From: Bacteroidetes bacterium UBA4408
Lineage (GTDB): Bacteria; Bacteroidota; Bacteroidia; UBA4408
Assembly: GCA_002389785.1 (NCBI GenBank)
Contig: DGQS01000251.1
Coordinates: 1-17,827 of the forward strand
Length of the DNA stretch: 17,827 nucleotides
Direction: 5' to 3'
Below are positions 8,507-15,809 of this stretch, piece by piece. The stretch's first letter is position 1. Every line of letters starts with the position of its first letter. The notes under the pieces are model-generated. The model was not told the DNA's origin. It saw nothing but the letters and a program-made list of their open reading frames with translations, and made no database searches. The translations under genes were made by a program, and so were the position numbers.

Positions 8507-10075
8507 TTAAACTTCAAACACAGCCCGCACCAATCCTAAATCATCAAAAGATGTGGTGAGCTGCACTTTTTTTACTCCAAAGCGTTTTAACGTTGCTGCA
8601 GTACTTTCGCCCATTGCAATCACTTTATGTTGCGTTGTAAGTTGGTGTTTCTCAAAAAAAGCTTCTACATTCGAAGGACTTGTAAATACTGCAATGGAGA
8701 AGTCTGGTAAGCTTCCCTCATTTTTTTTCAAGGTTTCATACACAGCGATATCTTTGGTTTGAGCAGGATTGGCGAAAGCCTTTTGTATACTTCGCATACT
8801 TTGTTTGGCTTGAGGAAACAGTACTGTTTTTGTTCCAACCGTGGAGGCAAATTGTTTACCTGTGAGTTTAGTATCAGTTGAATAGCCAATAAAATCAGCT
8901 CGCTTACCAAATTTTCGCAACTCATCAGCTGTCGATTTTCCTACACATCCAATCTTGCAATTAGCTATTTGGGGAGCTTGTTGAAAAAAATGTTTTACAG
9001 CATTTTTACTCGAAAAAAATATCCAGTCGCATGAAGGAACGTTTGCAAGTGGTAAGGAGTTAATTTCTATTAATGCTTTCGAAAAAACGGTATATCCATT
9101 TCCTGTAAGTACCTGTTCAAAGTAATCGTTATTGCGTGCATCCCTTGTAATAAATACCGAAGCTGGCACTATGGATTTTAATTTGTCTACAATTTTTAAA
9201 GCTAGTCCATCCGTGGTTTTGGCCCGGGTTAGTAAACTTTTAGGAGAGGCGTTCCAGGCACTCGCATGAGAGGTATATACGGTAAAAAAAGGCACATCAT
9301 CTTCATCGGTATCTTGTTCACAATATACTCCCAAAGGCAATTGACAACCGCCATCTAACAAATTCAACACTTTTCGCTCAACAGCAATTTGTTGTTGAAC
9401 ACGCGACGAATTTAAATTTTGTAAGAGAGCATGCAAGGCATCATCTTGCTCACGAATTTGCAAGGCTAAAACACCTTGAGCAGGAGCAGGAATAAATTCG
9501 TTGGGTTTTAATTTTACAGTTTCAAATTCGGATAAATCAAGCTGTAAACGCTCTACTCCGGCTGCTGCCAATAAAATAGCATCGTAGTTTTTATCGCGCA
9601 GTTTTTGTATGCGTGTTGGAACATTTCCTCGAAGTTCTTTAATAACAACATCTTTTCGGAACGCAAGCATTTGCGCTTTTCGGCGTGCAGAAGAACTGCC
9701 TAATACAGCATTTTTTTTCAGATTAAATTTTTGATGTGTATCTACCGCTTCCTTTCTAATAAGTAGTAATTCGGAAGGATCTTCTCGTTCTGAAACTGCT
9801 GCTATTATTAATCCTTGTGGCGATGTGGTTGGTAAGTCTTTGTGTGAATGTACCGCCAAGTCAATTTCTTTCGAAAGTAAAGCATCCTCAATTTCTTTGG
9901 TAAAAAAGCCTTTACCCTCTAGTTTATCAAAGCTTAAATCCTGAATTTTATCACCTTGGGTTTTAATGATTTTAATTTCCGATTCAATCGAAATTTTTTT
10001 CAACTCAGCCTGAACAAAATTTGCTTGCCAAAGTGCCAGATCGCTTCCGCGAGAGCCAATAATAATTTTTTTCAT
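8507..10075 (-). CDS. hemCD: Fused hydroxymethylbilane synthase / uroporphyrinogen-III synthase (HemC-HemD)
   Basis: The product is one uninterrupted reading frame of 522 residues, far longer than HemC alone (about 310). Residues 1-300 are HemC: GSRGSDLALWQA at the start, HSHKDLP with catalytic Asp80, GSSSARRKAQ and LRGNVPTR for substrate binding, and Cys244 in DGGCQLPLG, which carries the dipyrromethane cofactor. Residues about 305-522 are HemD: VFITRDARN, the FFSSKNAV and FTSPSNVEAFF segments, and two matching CVGKSTADELRKFG / AMGESTAATLKRFG elements. The enzyme would polymerise porphobilinogen and then close and invert the ring to uroporphyrinogen III, handing an unstable intermediate from one domain to the next. 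It sits between hemA (26 bp gap) and hemB (20 bp gap). HemD is poorly conserved, but its position and motifs make the call firm. Confidence 0.95.
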   Translation of the reverse strand: MKKIIIGSRGSDLALWQANFVQAELKKISIESEIKIIKTQGDKIQDLSFDKLEGKGFFTKEIEDALLSKEIDLAVHSHKDLPTTSPQGLIIAAVSEREDPSELLLIRKEAVDTHQKFNLKKNAVLGSSSARRKAQMLAFRKDVVIKELRGNVPTRIQKLRDKNYDAILLAAAGVERLQLDLSEFETVKLKPNEFIPAPAQGVLALQIREQDDALHALLQNLNSSRVQQQIAVERKVLNLLDGGCQLPLGVYCEQDTDEDDVPFFTVYTSHASAWNASPKSLLTRAKTTDGLALKIVDKLKSIVPASVFITRDARNNDYFEQVLTGNGYTVFSKALIEINSLPLANVPSCDWIFFSSKNAVKHFFQQAPQIANCKIGCVGKSTADELRKFGKRADFIGYSTDTKLTGKQFASTVGTKTVLFPQAKQSMRSIQKAFANPAQTKDIAVYETLKKNEGSLPDFSIAVFTSPSNVEAFFEKHQLTTQHKVIAMGESTAATLKRFGVKKVQLTTSFDDLGLVRAVFEV

Positions 10076-10101
10076 GTAATTTTTTAAACAGCAAGATAGA
10101 A

Positions 10102-11325
10102 CTAGTTTTCTATCAAAATTTCTTTTGCCATTTTCATGGGAACACTAATGTACTTTTTTTCAACGTAGGAAAGTATTTTTTCTACTACTTCTCGCGTCTC
10201 AGTGTCCATTTTTTCAACGTCTTTCGCAAAAACGGTATTCAGGGCTGTTTCGTGAATTTCCTTTACCTTTTGTGGAATTAGGCTCATCGCTATTTCTACT
10301 TTGCGCTCTTTGAGTACACTTCTGAAAGTACTAATATTTTCTTCAATAATGGCATGACAGGCTTCCAACTCCTTATGGCGCTCCTTCATATTTTCGTTAG
10401 CCATGCTCTGCAAAGCAGTAATATCAATATAATGAGGGTTGTTTTCTGAAATTACTTCCGGAGCAATGTCGTTTGGAATTGATAAATCGATGAGGATTTT
10501 TTTACCTTTCTCACCCGATTTTAAAGCAGCGTAAGCATGGGAATCAATAATATGCTCAGCGCTGGCGGTACAAGTTAAAATAACATCAAAGCCGCCTTTG
10601 TACTCAGTAATTTCCTTTAATGGTAATGCTCTACCGCCTAACTCTTCGGCCAATTTTTGTGCATTGCTCAAGGTGCGATTAAAAACAACAAAATTGGTAA
10701 AGCCATGTTTTTTCAAAAACTTCGCCATCAATTGGTTGGTTTGTCCTGCACCAATTATCACAAAACGAGCGTCAAGTTTAACGTTCAAATCTTTTAATTT
10801 TCGATAGGCTAACGAAACAATTGAAACCGGTCGATGTGCAATTTGAGTATCGGTATACACTTGCTTCGCTGTTTCTATGGCGCGTTTTATAACCAGTCGT
10901 AAAAAATCGCCGGTAAGTTTCATGGCATTCGATTTTTCGTATGCCGTGCGCACTTGTGTAATAATTTCGCGCTCCCCAATAACCAATGAATCAATAGAGG
11001 AAGCGACTTCTAATAAATGGCGCAAGGCCGCTTCTCCTTCATACAATTGACAATTGTTAGTAAGGTCACGAACTTCTTCTGAGGTGAAATGAGGATAAGC
11101 TTGTTGTATAAATTCATTTAAAAAGTGAATATTTATTTCTTGCGTACAGCAAAATAAAAACTCAACACGGTTACAGGTCGAAAGAAACAGTAATTCGCTT
11201 ATTGAAAGGGCTTTTTTTAAATGGCTCAAACGAGCTTGCTGCTGGGTATCATCGATGTGCAACTCGCCAATGCTCTTTAGATTTGCAGTTTTGTGTGTAA
11301 AGGCAAGAAGTTTAAATCCGTTCAT
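10102..11325 (-). CDS. hemA: Glutamyl-tRNA reductase HemA
   Basis: The product has 407 residues, normal length. It reduces the glutamate on tRNA-Glu to glutamate-1-semialdehyde with NADPH, the first committed step of heme synthesis by the C5 route. Catalytic Cys51 lies in LSTCNRVEF. The segment SLVIGEREIITQVRTAYE (113-130) corresponds to the family's GE-x-QIxGQV region, VIIGAGQTNQLMAKFL (189-204) is the NADPH-binding loop, and VVFNRT follows. The C-terminal helical dimerisation region runs from about 305. The ATG at 11325 is preferred; the ATG 13 bp upstream is out of frame. It is the first hem gene of the operon, followed by hemC-hemD and hemB. The next enzyme, the semialdehyde aminomutase HemL, is not in the window. 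Confidence 0.97.
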   Translation of the reverse strand: MNGFKLLAFTHKTANLKSIGELHIDDTQQQARLSHLKKALSISELLFLSTCNRVEFLFCCTQEINIHFLNEFIQQAYPHFTSEEVRDLTNNCQLYEGEAALRHLLEVASSIDSLVIGEREIITQVRTAYEKSNAMKLTGDFLRLVIKRAIETAKQVYTDTQIAHRPVSIVSLAYRKLKDLNVKLDARFVIIGAGQTNQLMAKFLKKHGFTNFVVFNRTLSNAQKLAEELGGRALPLKEITEYKGGFDVILTCTASAEHIIDSHAYAALKSGEKGKKILIDLSIPNDIAPEVISENNPHYIDITALQSMANENMKERHKELEACHAIIEENISTFRSVLKERKVEIAMSLIPQKVKEIHETALNTVFAKDVEKMDTETREVVEKILSYVEKKYISVPMKMAKEILIEN

Positions 11326-11349
11326 AAATGGCGCTCATCCTATTTGCGA

Positions 11350-11357
11350 CAAATGTA
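11350..11357 (-). promoter_or_regulatory. Candidate -7 box for hemA
   Basis: The minus strand reads TACATTTG, an exact TAnnTTTG match, 24 bp upstream of the hemA ATG. The predicted transcript start is about 11343-11346, giving a short leader of around 20 nt. No clear -33 TTTG lies at the expected distance, which fits a promoter that needs an activator. A small palindrome, ATTTG-CGA-CAAAT (11342-11354), overlaps the box and the predicted start. Confidence 0.4.
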
Positions 11358-11402
11358 AAAGCCTGATTTTATTGAATTGTCATAGAAATGTCAAACGGGA
11401 AT

Positions 11403-11416
11403 ATGACTTTTGTCAT
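11403..11416. promoter_or_regulatory. Crp/Fnr-shaped palindrome upstream of hemA
   Basis: The sequence ATGAC-TTTT-GTCAT is a perfect 5-4-5 inverted repeat in the 97 bp gap between the SPOR-like gene and hemA. This is the half-site and spacer layout of Crp/Fnr-family operators (Fnr: TTGAT-N4-ATCAA). Its centre lies about 64-66 bp upstream of the predicted hemA start. On the minus strand it is flanked by two ATTCCC direct repeats. It could also be a weak hairpin 6 bases after the stop of the SPOR-like gene, but no T-run follows it. Confidence 0.3.
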
Positions 11417-11422
11417 TGGGAA

Positions 11423-11830
11423 TTATTCTAACTTGGGCAGGTGAATATCATCAGAAACAATAAAAGCACTTGGAAAAAGTGAATTTAATTCATTCATAAA
11501 TTTTTGTGCTTCCAAACGACTTCTAAAATCTCCAACTCGAACTTTAAAATTGGGCTGCTGATAAATTTCGTAAGCTGCTACCTCAGGAAACTGTTGCAAA
11601 AATTTTGTTTTTACCAATTTGGCTTTTTCACGCTCACCGCCAAAGTGAATCTGTATCCGATAACCTTCAATTGTTTCGGTTTCGGAAGCAATTGAAATGT
11701 GCTTCAGCATTAGTTTATCAATACTTGCATCTTGCACAATTTCAACAGAACCACTCGTATTTTCTTGCGAGTATGCACAATTGCAAAAACAGAACACAGT
11801 TAAAAATGTAAGGAAGGATATGGCTCTCAT
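11423..11830 (-). CDS. Periplasmic SPOR-like domain protein
   Basis: The product has 135 residues. A signal peptide covers about 1-21, ending Ala-Tyr-Ser before Gln22; the Cys residues inside it (FCFCNC) do not form a lipobox. Residues about 55-130 resemble a SPOR domain: GYRIQIHFGGEREKAK at the start, FPEVAAYEIY in the middle, then NFKVRVGDFRSRLEAQKFM, the usual FKVRVGxFxxxxEAxxxxxxL block. Known role: SPOR domains bind peptidoglycan stripped of its stem peptides, often at division sites. This protein is almost only signal plus SPOR, with no membrane anchor, so it should be soluble in the periplasm. It is in the same direction as hemA, 97 bp upstream; whether it shares the hem transcript is unclear. 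Confidence 0.8.
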   Translation of the reverse strand: MRAISFLTFLTVFCFCNCAYSQENTSGSVEIVQDASIDKLMLKHISIASETETIEGYRIQIHFGGEREKAKLVKTKFLQQFPEVAAYEIYQQPNFKVRVGDFRSRLEAQKFMNELNSLFPSAFIVSDDIHLPKLE

Positions 11831-11857
11831 AATTTTGTCAAAGATATTGATTTAGTT

Positions 11858-11865
11858 CAAAAATA
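11858..11865 (-). promoter_or_regulatory. Candidate -7 box for the SPOR-like gene
   Basis: The minus strand reads TATTTTTG, an exact TAnnTTTG match, 27 bp upstream of the ATG at 11830. A second match, TATCTTTG at 11839-11846, lies only 8 bp before the ATG and is less likely because it would leave almost no leader. No clear -33 box is seen for either. The 159 bp between the two divergent genes here (11831-11989) otherwise shows nothing I recognise. Confidence 0.35.
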
Positions 11866-11989
11866 GAGAAACTTAAAATGTTGGATTTTTAATATTACAT
11901 TAGATTTCTCAACTAAGGAATCGCAATTTTTTGTTTTAAACTTGCATTCTTAATCTCATAAATTCTCCAGTAAGTATCTTATCAAGAAC

Positions 11990-12763
11990 ATGAATCTATT
12001 CAACCGAAAATCTGGTCAAGGAAAACCGCTTTTTATTTTACACGGGTTATTTGGTTCGAGCGATAATTGGCAAAGTTTGGCTAAAAAATTTGCAGAAAAC
12101 TTTGAAGTATACACGATCGATCAGCGAAATCACGGTTTGTCATTTCATTCAAGCGAGTGGAATTATGCAGCCATGAGCAAGGACATTTTGCAACTGATGG
12201 ATGAATTGCAAATTCAAAAAATTAACCTTATCGGCCATTCAATGGGAGGGAAGGCTGCCATGCATTTTGCTTTGCAACACCCTCAAAGAATCGAAAAATT
12301 AGTAGTGGTCGATATCGCTCCAAAGTATTACCCAATACATCACCGCCAACTGCTGGATGCTTTAATTGAACTTGATCTCACAAAAATTAGCAGCCGTAAG
12401 GAGGCTGAAACACAATTAGCACTGAAAATTAGCAACCAAGGTGAACTTCAATTTTTACTTAAAAATCTTTATTGGAAAGATACTGCTACCAACCAACTTG
12501 CATGGCGTTTTAATTTGCCTGTAATTAATGCAGGTATTGAAATTGTTGGTGAAGCTCAACAAATCCCTGATATGCCCCTTCAACTTCCCTGTATATTTGT
12601 AAGAGGTGAGAAGTCAAACTATATTAATGACACGGATTTTGATCTAATTAATCAACTTTTTTCCAATGCAAGTATTCACACAATTGAAGGAGCAGGGCAT
12701 TGGGTACAGGCCGAAAAGCCTAACGAATTTTATACCCTTGTTTTTAGTTTTTTGATGACATGA
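11990..12763 (+). CDS. Alpha/beta hydrolase, YbfF-type esterase
   Basis: The product has 257 residues, matching the compact YbfF family of acyl esterases. The oxyanion-hole loop is HGLFGSSDNW (18-27). Asp-Gln-Arg-Asn-His-Gly (44-49) is the family's DxRNHG motif. The nucleophile is Ser84 in IGHSMGGKAA, VVVDIAP (106-111) is conserved, and His237 in EGAGHWVQAEKP is the catalytic base. The usual GxxD acid loop after strand 7 reads RGEKSNYI here, without an Asp at the normal place, so the triad acid may be Asp108 or Asp214. No signal peptide, so cytoplasmic. The natural substrate is not known from sequence. It is transcribed away from the SPOR-like gene and is followed 47 bp later by the membrane protein. 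Confidence 0.9.
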   Translation: MNLFNRKSGQGKPLFILHGLFGSSDNWQSLAKKFAENFEVYTIDQRNHGLSFHSSEWNYAAMSKDILQLMDELQIQKINLIGHSMGGKAAMHFALQHPQRIEKLVVVDIAPKYYPIHHRQLLDALIELDLTKISSRKEAETQLALKISNQGELQFLLKNLYWKDTATNQLAWRFNLPVINAGIEIVGEAQQIPDMPLQLPCIFVRGEKSNYINDTDFDLINQLFSNASIHTIEGAGHWVQAEKPNEFYTLVFSFLMT

Positions 12764-12810
12764 GTTGAAAAGCTAATTTTTTAACTTTACCTTAATTAGA
12801 AGTAGTAGCG

Positions 12811-14502
12811 ATGTCAAAAAAAGTAAAGCATCAACATTTTAAATCAAACAGAAGTAAAAGCAATACAAAACAAGTAACTTCTAGCAACAACACTTTTTTT
12901 TATGTCGATAACTGGTTGACTAATAATGGAACTAAAATACTGGTTGCGCTTGTAGCTATTACTTCCATCTTCTCAGCACTTTTACTCAATTATAAACTTA
13001 CCGATGGAGCTGATGATGCTGCCTATATTGAAAGGGCTTGGGATTTTTTAAAGGAAGGTAAATACCCTTATTTTCAAGGACCTGCCTACCCATTAAGTCT
13101 TTCGGTTTTAGTTCATTTCTTTGGACTGCATATTTTAGCCTTAAAATCTTTCTCGGTGTTTTGTCAGATAGCTTTTGTAGTACTCAGCTATTTTACCTTT
13201 AAGAACCGAGTTCCCGGATTGGTGCTTTTTGCCTTGCTCTCATTTATTGCTCTAAATAACTTTTTTCTGTTTTATGCTGCACAAACTTATACTGAAGCTT
13301 TTTTCTTAATGGTTCAGGCACTTTGTTTTTTACTTTTTTTTAAATTGTTTGACTTGCTTATTAGCGAACAAAAATTAGCAGTAACAAATCCAAAGATTCT
13401 GCTTATGTGGCTATTGTTTGGAGCTGCGTTTACCCTGCTAAGTATTTCAAAAAGTATTGCCCTTGTTGGGGTTTTGGCAGTTTTTGTTTTTTTGGCTATT
13501 GAAAAAAGATATAAGGAATTACTAGTTGCCTTGCTAGTTTTTAGCGGCATACGTTTGACTTATGAATTGCTTGTGACTCAACTCTTCGGCCCAAATACAA
13601 GCAATCAATTGGATATGATGATGCGAGTAGATATGTATGACCCCAGTAAGGGACATGAAGATCTTGGAGGAATGTTTCAGCGTTTTTTTAAAAATTGTAA
13701 CATCTATTTTTCCATTCACTTTTTGCGCATGCTCAATTTACGAAAATTCGATTATGTGTCAAACGAAACTATTGCTTTTTTTGCCTTCCTGATTCCTTTG
13801 ATTTTGCTCGAAATTACACGTAGAGTGTACACTGTAAATAAATATATTTTCTTTTCGGCCATCTATGTTATACTGCTTTGCGCCGGAATATTTTTTGGAG
13901 TACAAGTAGCTAATAAGCAAGACCGCTTGCTGCTAATTGCCATGCCACTGCTTTTTTTAGTGTTTTATTATGGTGCTTATTTGTTGGCTAAAAAATTTCC
14001 TTCAACACAAAAGGCATTTCTGTTTTTTTCGGCAATAATGCTCTGTGTAAGTTTTGTAAAATCGAGCCTTTTTGTGAAAAATAATTTTGCTGTTATCCGC
14101 GCGAATCTTTCAGGCGATTACTATTATGGCTTTACCCCCGACTGGCAAAACTATTTAAAGATAAGTAAATTTTGTGCAGATAGTTTAGCTCCGAATAGTA
14201 AAGTATTGTGTCGTAAACCTGCCAATAGTTTTTTATATGCCAACGGAAAAAAATTCATCGGCGAATTTTCTTCTCCTTCAACTAAACCATCGGCCGACAG
14301 TATCTTAAAAGTATGGCAGGATAAAGGAGTTCAATATATTATCATGGCAAGTATACGTTCCAATCCTAAAATAAATAACGGATACATTATTAATAACATA
14401 CAGCGCATTGCCTATCCGGTGTATGAAAAATATCCCGATAAATTACGCCTCATTAAAACCATTGGAACCGACGAAGCTGCTAGTTTATTTGAATTACGAT
14501 AG
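12811..14502 (+). CDS. Multi-pass membrane protein, probable GT-C family glycosyltransferase
   Basis: The product has 563 residues. A basic, Ser/Lys/Asn-rich cytoplasmic tail (1-28) precedes about eleven hydrophobic segments between 42 and 420, and a soluble domain follows (about 437-563). The first outside loop after segment 1 holds Asp65-Gly-Ala-Asp68-Asp69-x2-Tyr72, then YFQGPAYPLSLSVL. An acidic motif followed by a Pro-rich helix start is typical of GT-C enzymes (PMT/ArnT-like) that use polyprenyl-phosphate sugars. The second loop has TYTEAFF, another common GT-C position. The C-terminal part (DWQNYLKISKFCADSLAPNS) resembles the periplasmic tail found in many Bacteroidota proteins of this type. 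Inference: transfer of a sugar to a lipid or protein outside the inner membrane. Acceptor unknown. An operon with the upstream hydrolase is possible but not shown. Confidence 0.65.
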   Translation: MSKKVKHQHFKSNRSKSNTKQVTSSNNTFFYVDNWLTNNGTKILVALVAITSIFSALLLNYKLTDGADDAAYIERAWDFLKEGKYPYFQGPAYPLSLSVLVHFFGLHILALKSFSVFCQIAFVVLSYFTFKNRVPGLVLFALLSFIALNNFFLFYAAQTYTEAFFLMVQALCFLLFFKLFDLLISEQKLAVTNPKILLMWLLFGAAFTLLSISKSIALVGVLAVFVFLAIEKRYKELLVALLVFSGIRLTYELLVTQLFGPNTSNQLDMMMRVDMYDPSKGHEDLGGMFQRFFKNCNIYFSIHFLRMLNLRKFDYVSNETIAFFAFLIPLILLEITRRVYTVNKYIFFSAIYVILLCAGIFFGVQVANKQDRLLLIAMPLLFLVFYYGAYLLAKKFPSTQKAFLFFSAIMLCVSFVKSSLFVKNNFAVIRANLSGDYYYGFTPDWQNYLKISKFCADSLAPNSKVLCRKPANSFLYANGKKFIGEFSSPSTKPSADSILKVWQDKGVQYIIMASIRSNPKINNGYIINNIQRIAYPVYEKYPDKLRLIKTIGTDEAASLFELR

Positions 14503-14526
14503 GACTTCCAGAATAATGCGAAAGTC
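14503..14526. terminator. Weak bidirectional hairpin between convergent genes
   Basis: GACTT (14503-14507) and AAGTC (14522-14526) can pair around a 14-base loop in the 40 bp between the convergent membrane-protein gene and thiL; the sequence after it is AT-rich. The stem is short, so this is only the best candidate for a terminator here. Confidence 0.2.
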
Positions 14527-14542
14527 TTAAATATAGAATTTT

Positions 14543-15592
14543 CTATTCGTCCTTTTTCAATAGCGAATCCCAACCCTGTGCAGTTAAAGGGTAAAGCGCC
14601 CCATTGCGTGCTATTAAATTAGCTCCTGCCGATTTTGCCGTCATGTGTCCAATGACTGTAAAATTGGGGTTTCCTTTTATTTTATCGTAATCTTTTAGGT
14701 CAATGGTAAACAGCAATTCGTAATCTTCACCGCCACTTAATGCACAAACCGTAGGGTCGAGGTTAAATTCACGTGCCATGTTTATTGTGGTAGGATCAAG
14801 GGGTATTTTTTCTTCATATAAACTACATCCCAGTTTTGAAGATTCGCATAGATGCAGCATCTCCGACGACAATCCATCCGATACATCAATCATTGAAGTT
14901 GGTTTAATTTCAAGCTTTTTCAATAAAACAGGAACATCCATTCGTGCTTCCGGTTTTAATTGTCGCTCTAAAATATAATCGTGCCCTTCAAGGTCGGGCT
15001 GAATTTTTGGATTTGTTTTAAACACTTCTTTTTCGCGTTCAAGCAATTGCAATCCCACGTAAGCACCACCTAAATCGCCCGAAACAACTACTAAGTCGCT
15101 TTCTTTTGCAGTGTCGCGTCGCACAAGTTCAGATGCTTCTACTTCGCCTATGGCTGTTATGCTTAACACCAATCCCGAAGTCGAGCTGGTAGTATCTCCT
15201 CCCACCAAATCAACTGTGCATTTGTTACAAGCCAAATATATTCCTTCATACAATTCTTCCAAGGCTTCAACCGAAAAGCGATTCGATATAGCAATTGAAA
15301 CGGTAATTTGTTTCGGTACCGCATTCATGGCATACACATCCGAAAGGTTTACCATAACCGATTTGTAGCCTAAGTGTTTCAAGGGCATGTACATCAAATC
15401 AAAATGTACACCTTCAACCAGCATGTCGGTGGTAACAACCGTTTGCTTGTTTTTATACTCAATTACTGCACAATCATCGCCAACTCCCAGTATCGAACTG
15501 TCATTTTTAAGTACTATGTTTTTTGTAAGGTGTTTGATTATGCCAAATTCGCCCAATTCACCCAATTCTGTTCTGCCGCTATTTTCTGTCAT
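14543..15592 (-). CDS. thiL: Thiamine-monophosphate kinase ThiL
   Basis: The product has 349 residues, typical for Bacteroidota members of the family. It phosphorylates thiamine monophosphate to thiamine diphosphate with ATP, the last step of coenzyme synthesis, in the cytoplasm. The metal and nucleotide motifs of the AIR synthase/ThiL fold are present in order: GVGDDCAV (36-43), TTDMLVEGVHF (54-64), NLSDVYAMN (82-90), VGGDTTSS (130-137), SGDLGGAYVGL (171-181), IDVSDGLSSE (235-244) and LSGGEDYELLF (285-295). It stands alone on its strand, divergent from the suf operon and convergent with the membrane-protein gene. No other thiamine gene lies in the window. Its promoter box lies almost on the start codon. 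Confidence 0.97.
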   Translation of the reverse strand: MTENSGRTELGELGEFGIIKHLTKNIVLKNDSSILGVGDDCAVIEYKNKQTVVTTDMLVEGVHFDLMYMPLKHLGYKSVMVNLSDVYAMNAVPKQITVSIAISNRFSVEALEELYEGIYLACNKCTVDLVGGDTTSSTSGLVLSITAIGEVEASELVRRDTAKESDLVVVSGDLGGAYVGLQLLEREKEVFKTNPKIQPDLEGHDYILERQLKPEARMDVPVLLKKLEIKPTSMIDVSDGLSSEMLHLCESSKLGCSLYEEKIPLDPTTINMAREFNLDPTVCALSGGEDYELLFTIDLKDYDKIKGNPNFTVIGHMTAKSAGANLIARNGALYPLTAQGWDSLLKKDE

Positions 15593-15596
15593 TCCG

Positions 15597-15604
15597 CAAA
15601 AGTA
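15597..15604 (-). promoter_or_regulatory. Candidate -7 box for thiL (possibly leaderless)
   Basis: The minus strand reads TACTTTTG, an exact TAnnTTTG match, ending only 4 bases before the thiL ATG. If used, transcription would begin at or within a few bases of the start codon, giving a leaderless or nearly leaderless mRNA. No clear -33 box is visible. Confidence 0.4.
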
Positions 15605-15667
15605 AATTTTTTCTTAGCTGTTTAATAAAAAAAGGTAATGAACTCTGTGAACAAAATGGAATTTTGA

Positions 15668-15699
15668 TTTGCACCAATACCTTTTTTTAGGTATTTTTG
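15668..15699 (+). promoter_or_regulatory. Promoter of the suf operon (-33 TTTG, -7 TATTTTTG)
   Basis: TTTG at 15668-15671 and TATTTTTG at 15692-15699 are separated by 20 bp, close to the 19-20 bp expected for the Bacteroidota housekeeping promoter TTTG / TAnnTTTG. This is the most complete promoter in the window. Predicted start is about 15703-15706, leaving a leader of about 105 nt before sufA. Confidence 0.6.
15676..15695. repeat. Inverted repeat in the suf promoter spacer
   Basis: AATACCT (15676-15682) and AGGTATT (15689-15695) are perfect 7 bp arms around six T residues. The repeat fills the spacer between the -33 and -7 boxes and overlaps the first four bases of the -7 box, so a protein bound there would block RNA polymerase. 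Candidate repressor operator. Confidence 0.4.
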
Positions 15700-15706
15700 T
15701 ACTGTG

Positions 15707-15723
15707 TTTAGATTATTTCTAAA
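15707..15723. repeat. Inverted repeat at the suf transcription start
   Basis: TTTAGA (15707-15712) and TCTAAA (15718-15723) are perfect 6 bp arms with a 5 bp centre, at or just after the predicted start. Size and AT-rich character are compatible with a Fur-family 7-1-7 site with mismatches near the centre, or with a small hairpin at the 5' end of the mRNA. Confidence 0.35.
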
Positions 15724-15809
15724 TAAGATGTGGGGCTTGCTAACAGTGTAATTGATACAAGTAGTTTAGTTGAAGTCCAATATAGACAAAGCTTTTAAAG
15801 AGGTAAAAC

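Noticed and set aside
8507..10075. Possible frameshift joining separate hemC and hemD genes
   Set aside because: The reading frame is continuous with no stop, the linker is short, and both halves are intact, so a true fusion is the simpler reading from this sequence.
11825..11850. Lipoprotein signal in the SPOR-like protein
   Set aside because: The Cys residues lie inside the hydrophobic stretch but the residues before them do not form a lipobox; cleavage after Ala-Tyr-Ser fits better.
12773..12799. Inverted repeat CTAATT / AATTAG between the hydrolase and membrane-protein genes
   Set aside because: Six AT-rich base pairs around a 15-base loop with no T-run; expected by chance in such AT-rich DNA.
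15542..15572. Short tandem repeat near the thiL start encoding ELG-ELG-EFG
   Set aside because: As I recall the family, an acidic ELGEFG-type segment is usual at the ThiL N-terminus in this phylum; the DNA repeat follows from the protein motif.
15728..15742. GG and GC pairs in the sufA leader resembling a sigma-54 promoter
   Set aside because: The spacing between the GG and GC elements is too short for a -24/-12 promoter, and a good housekeeping promoter lies upstream.
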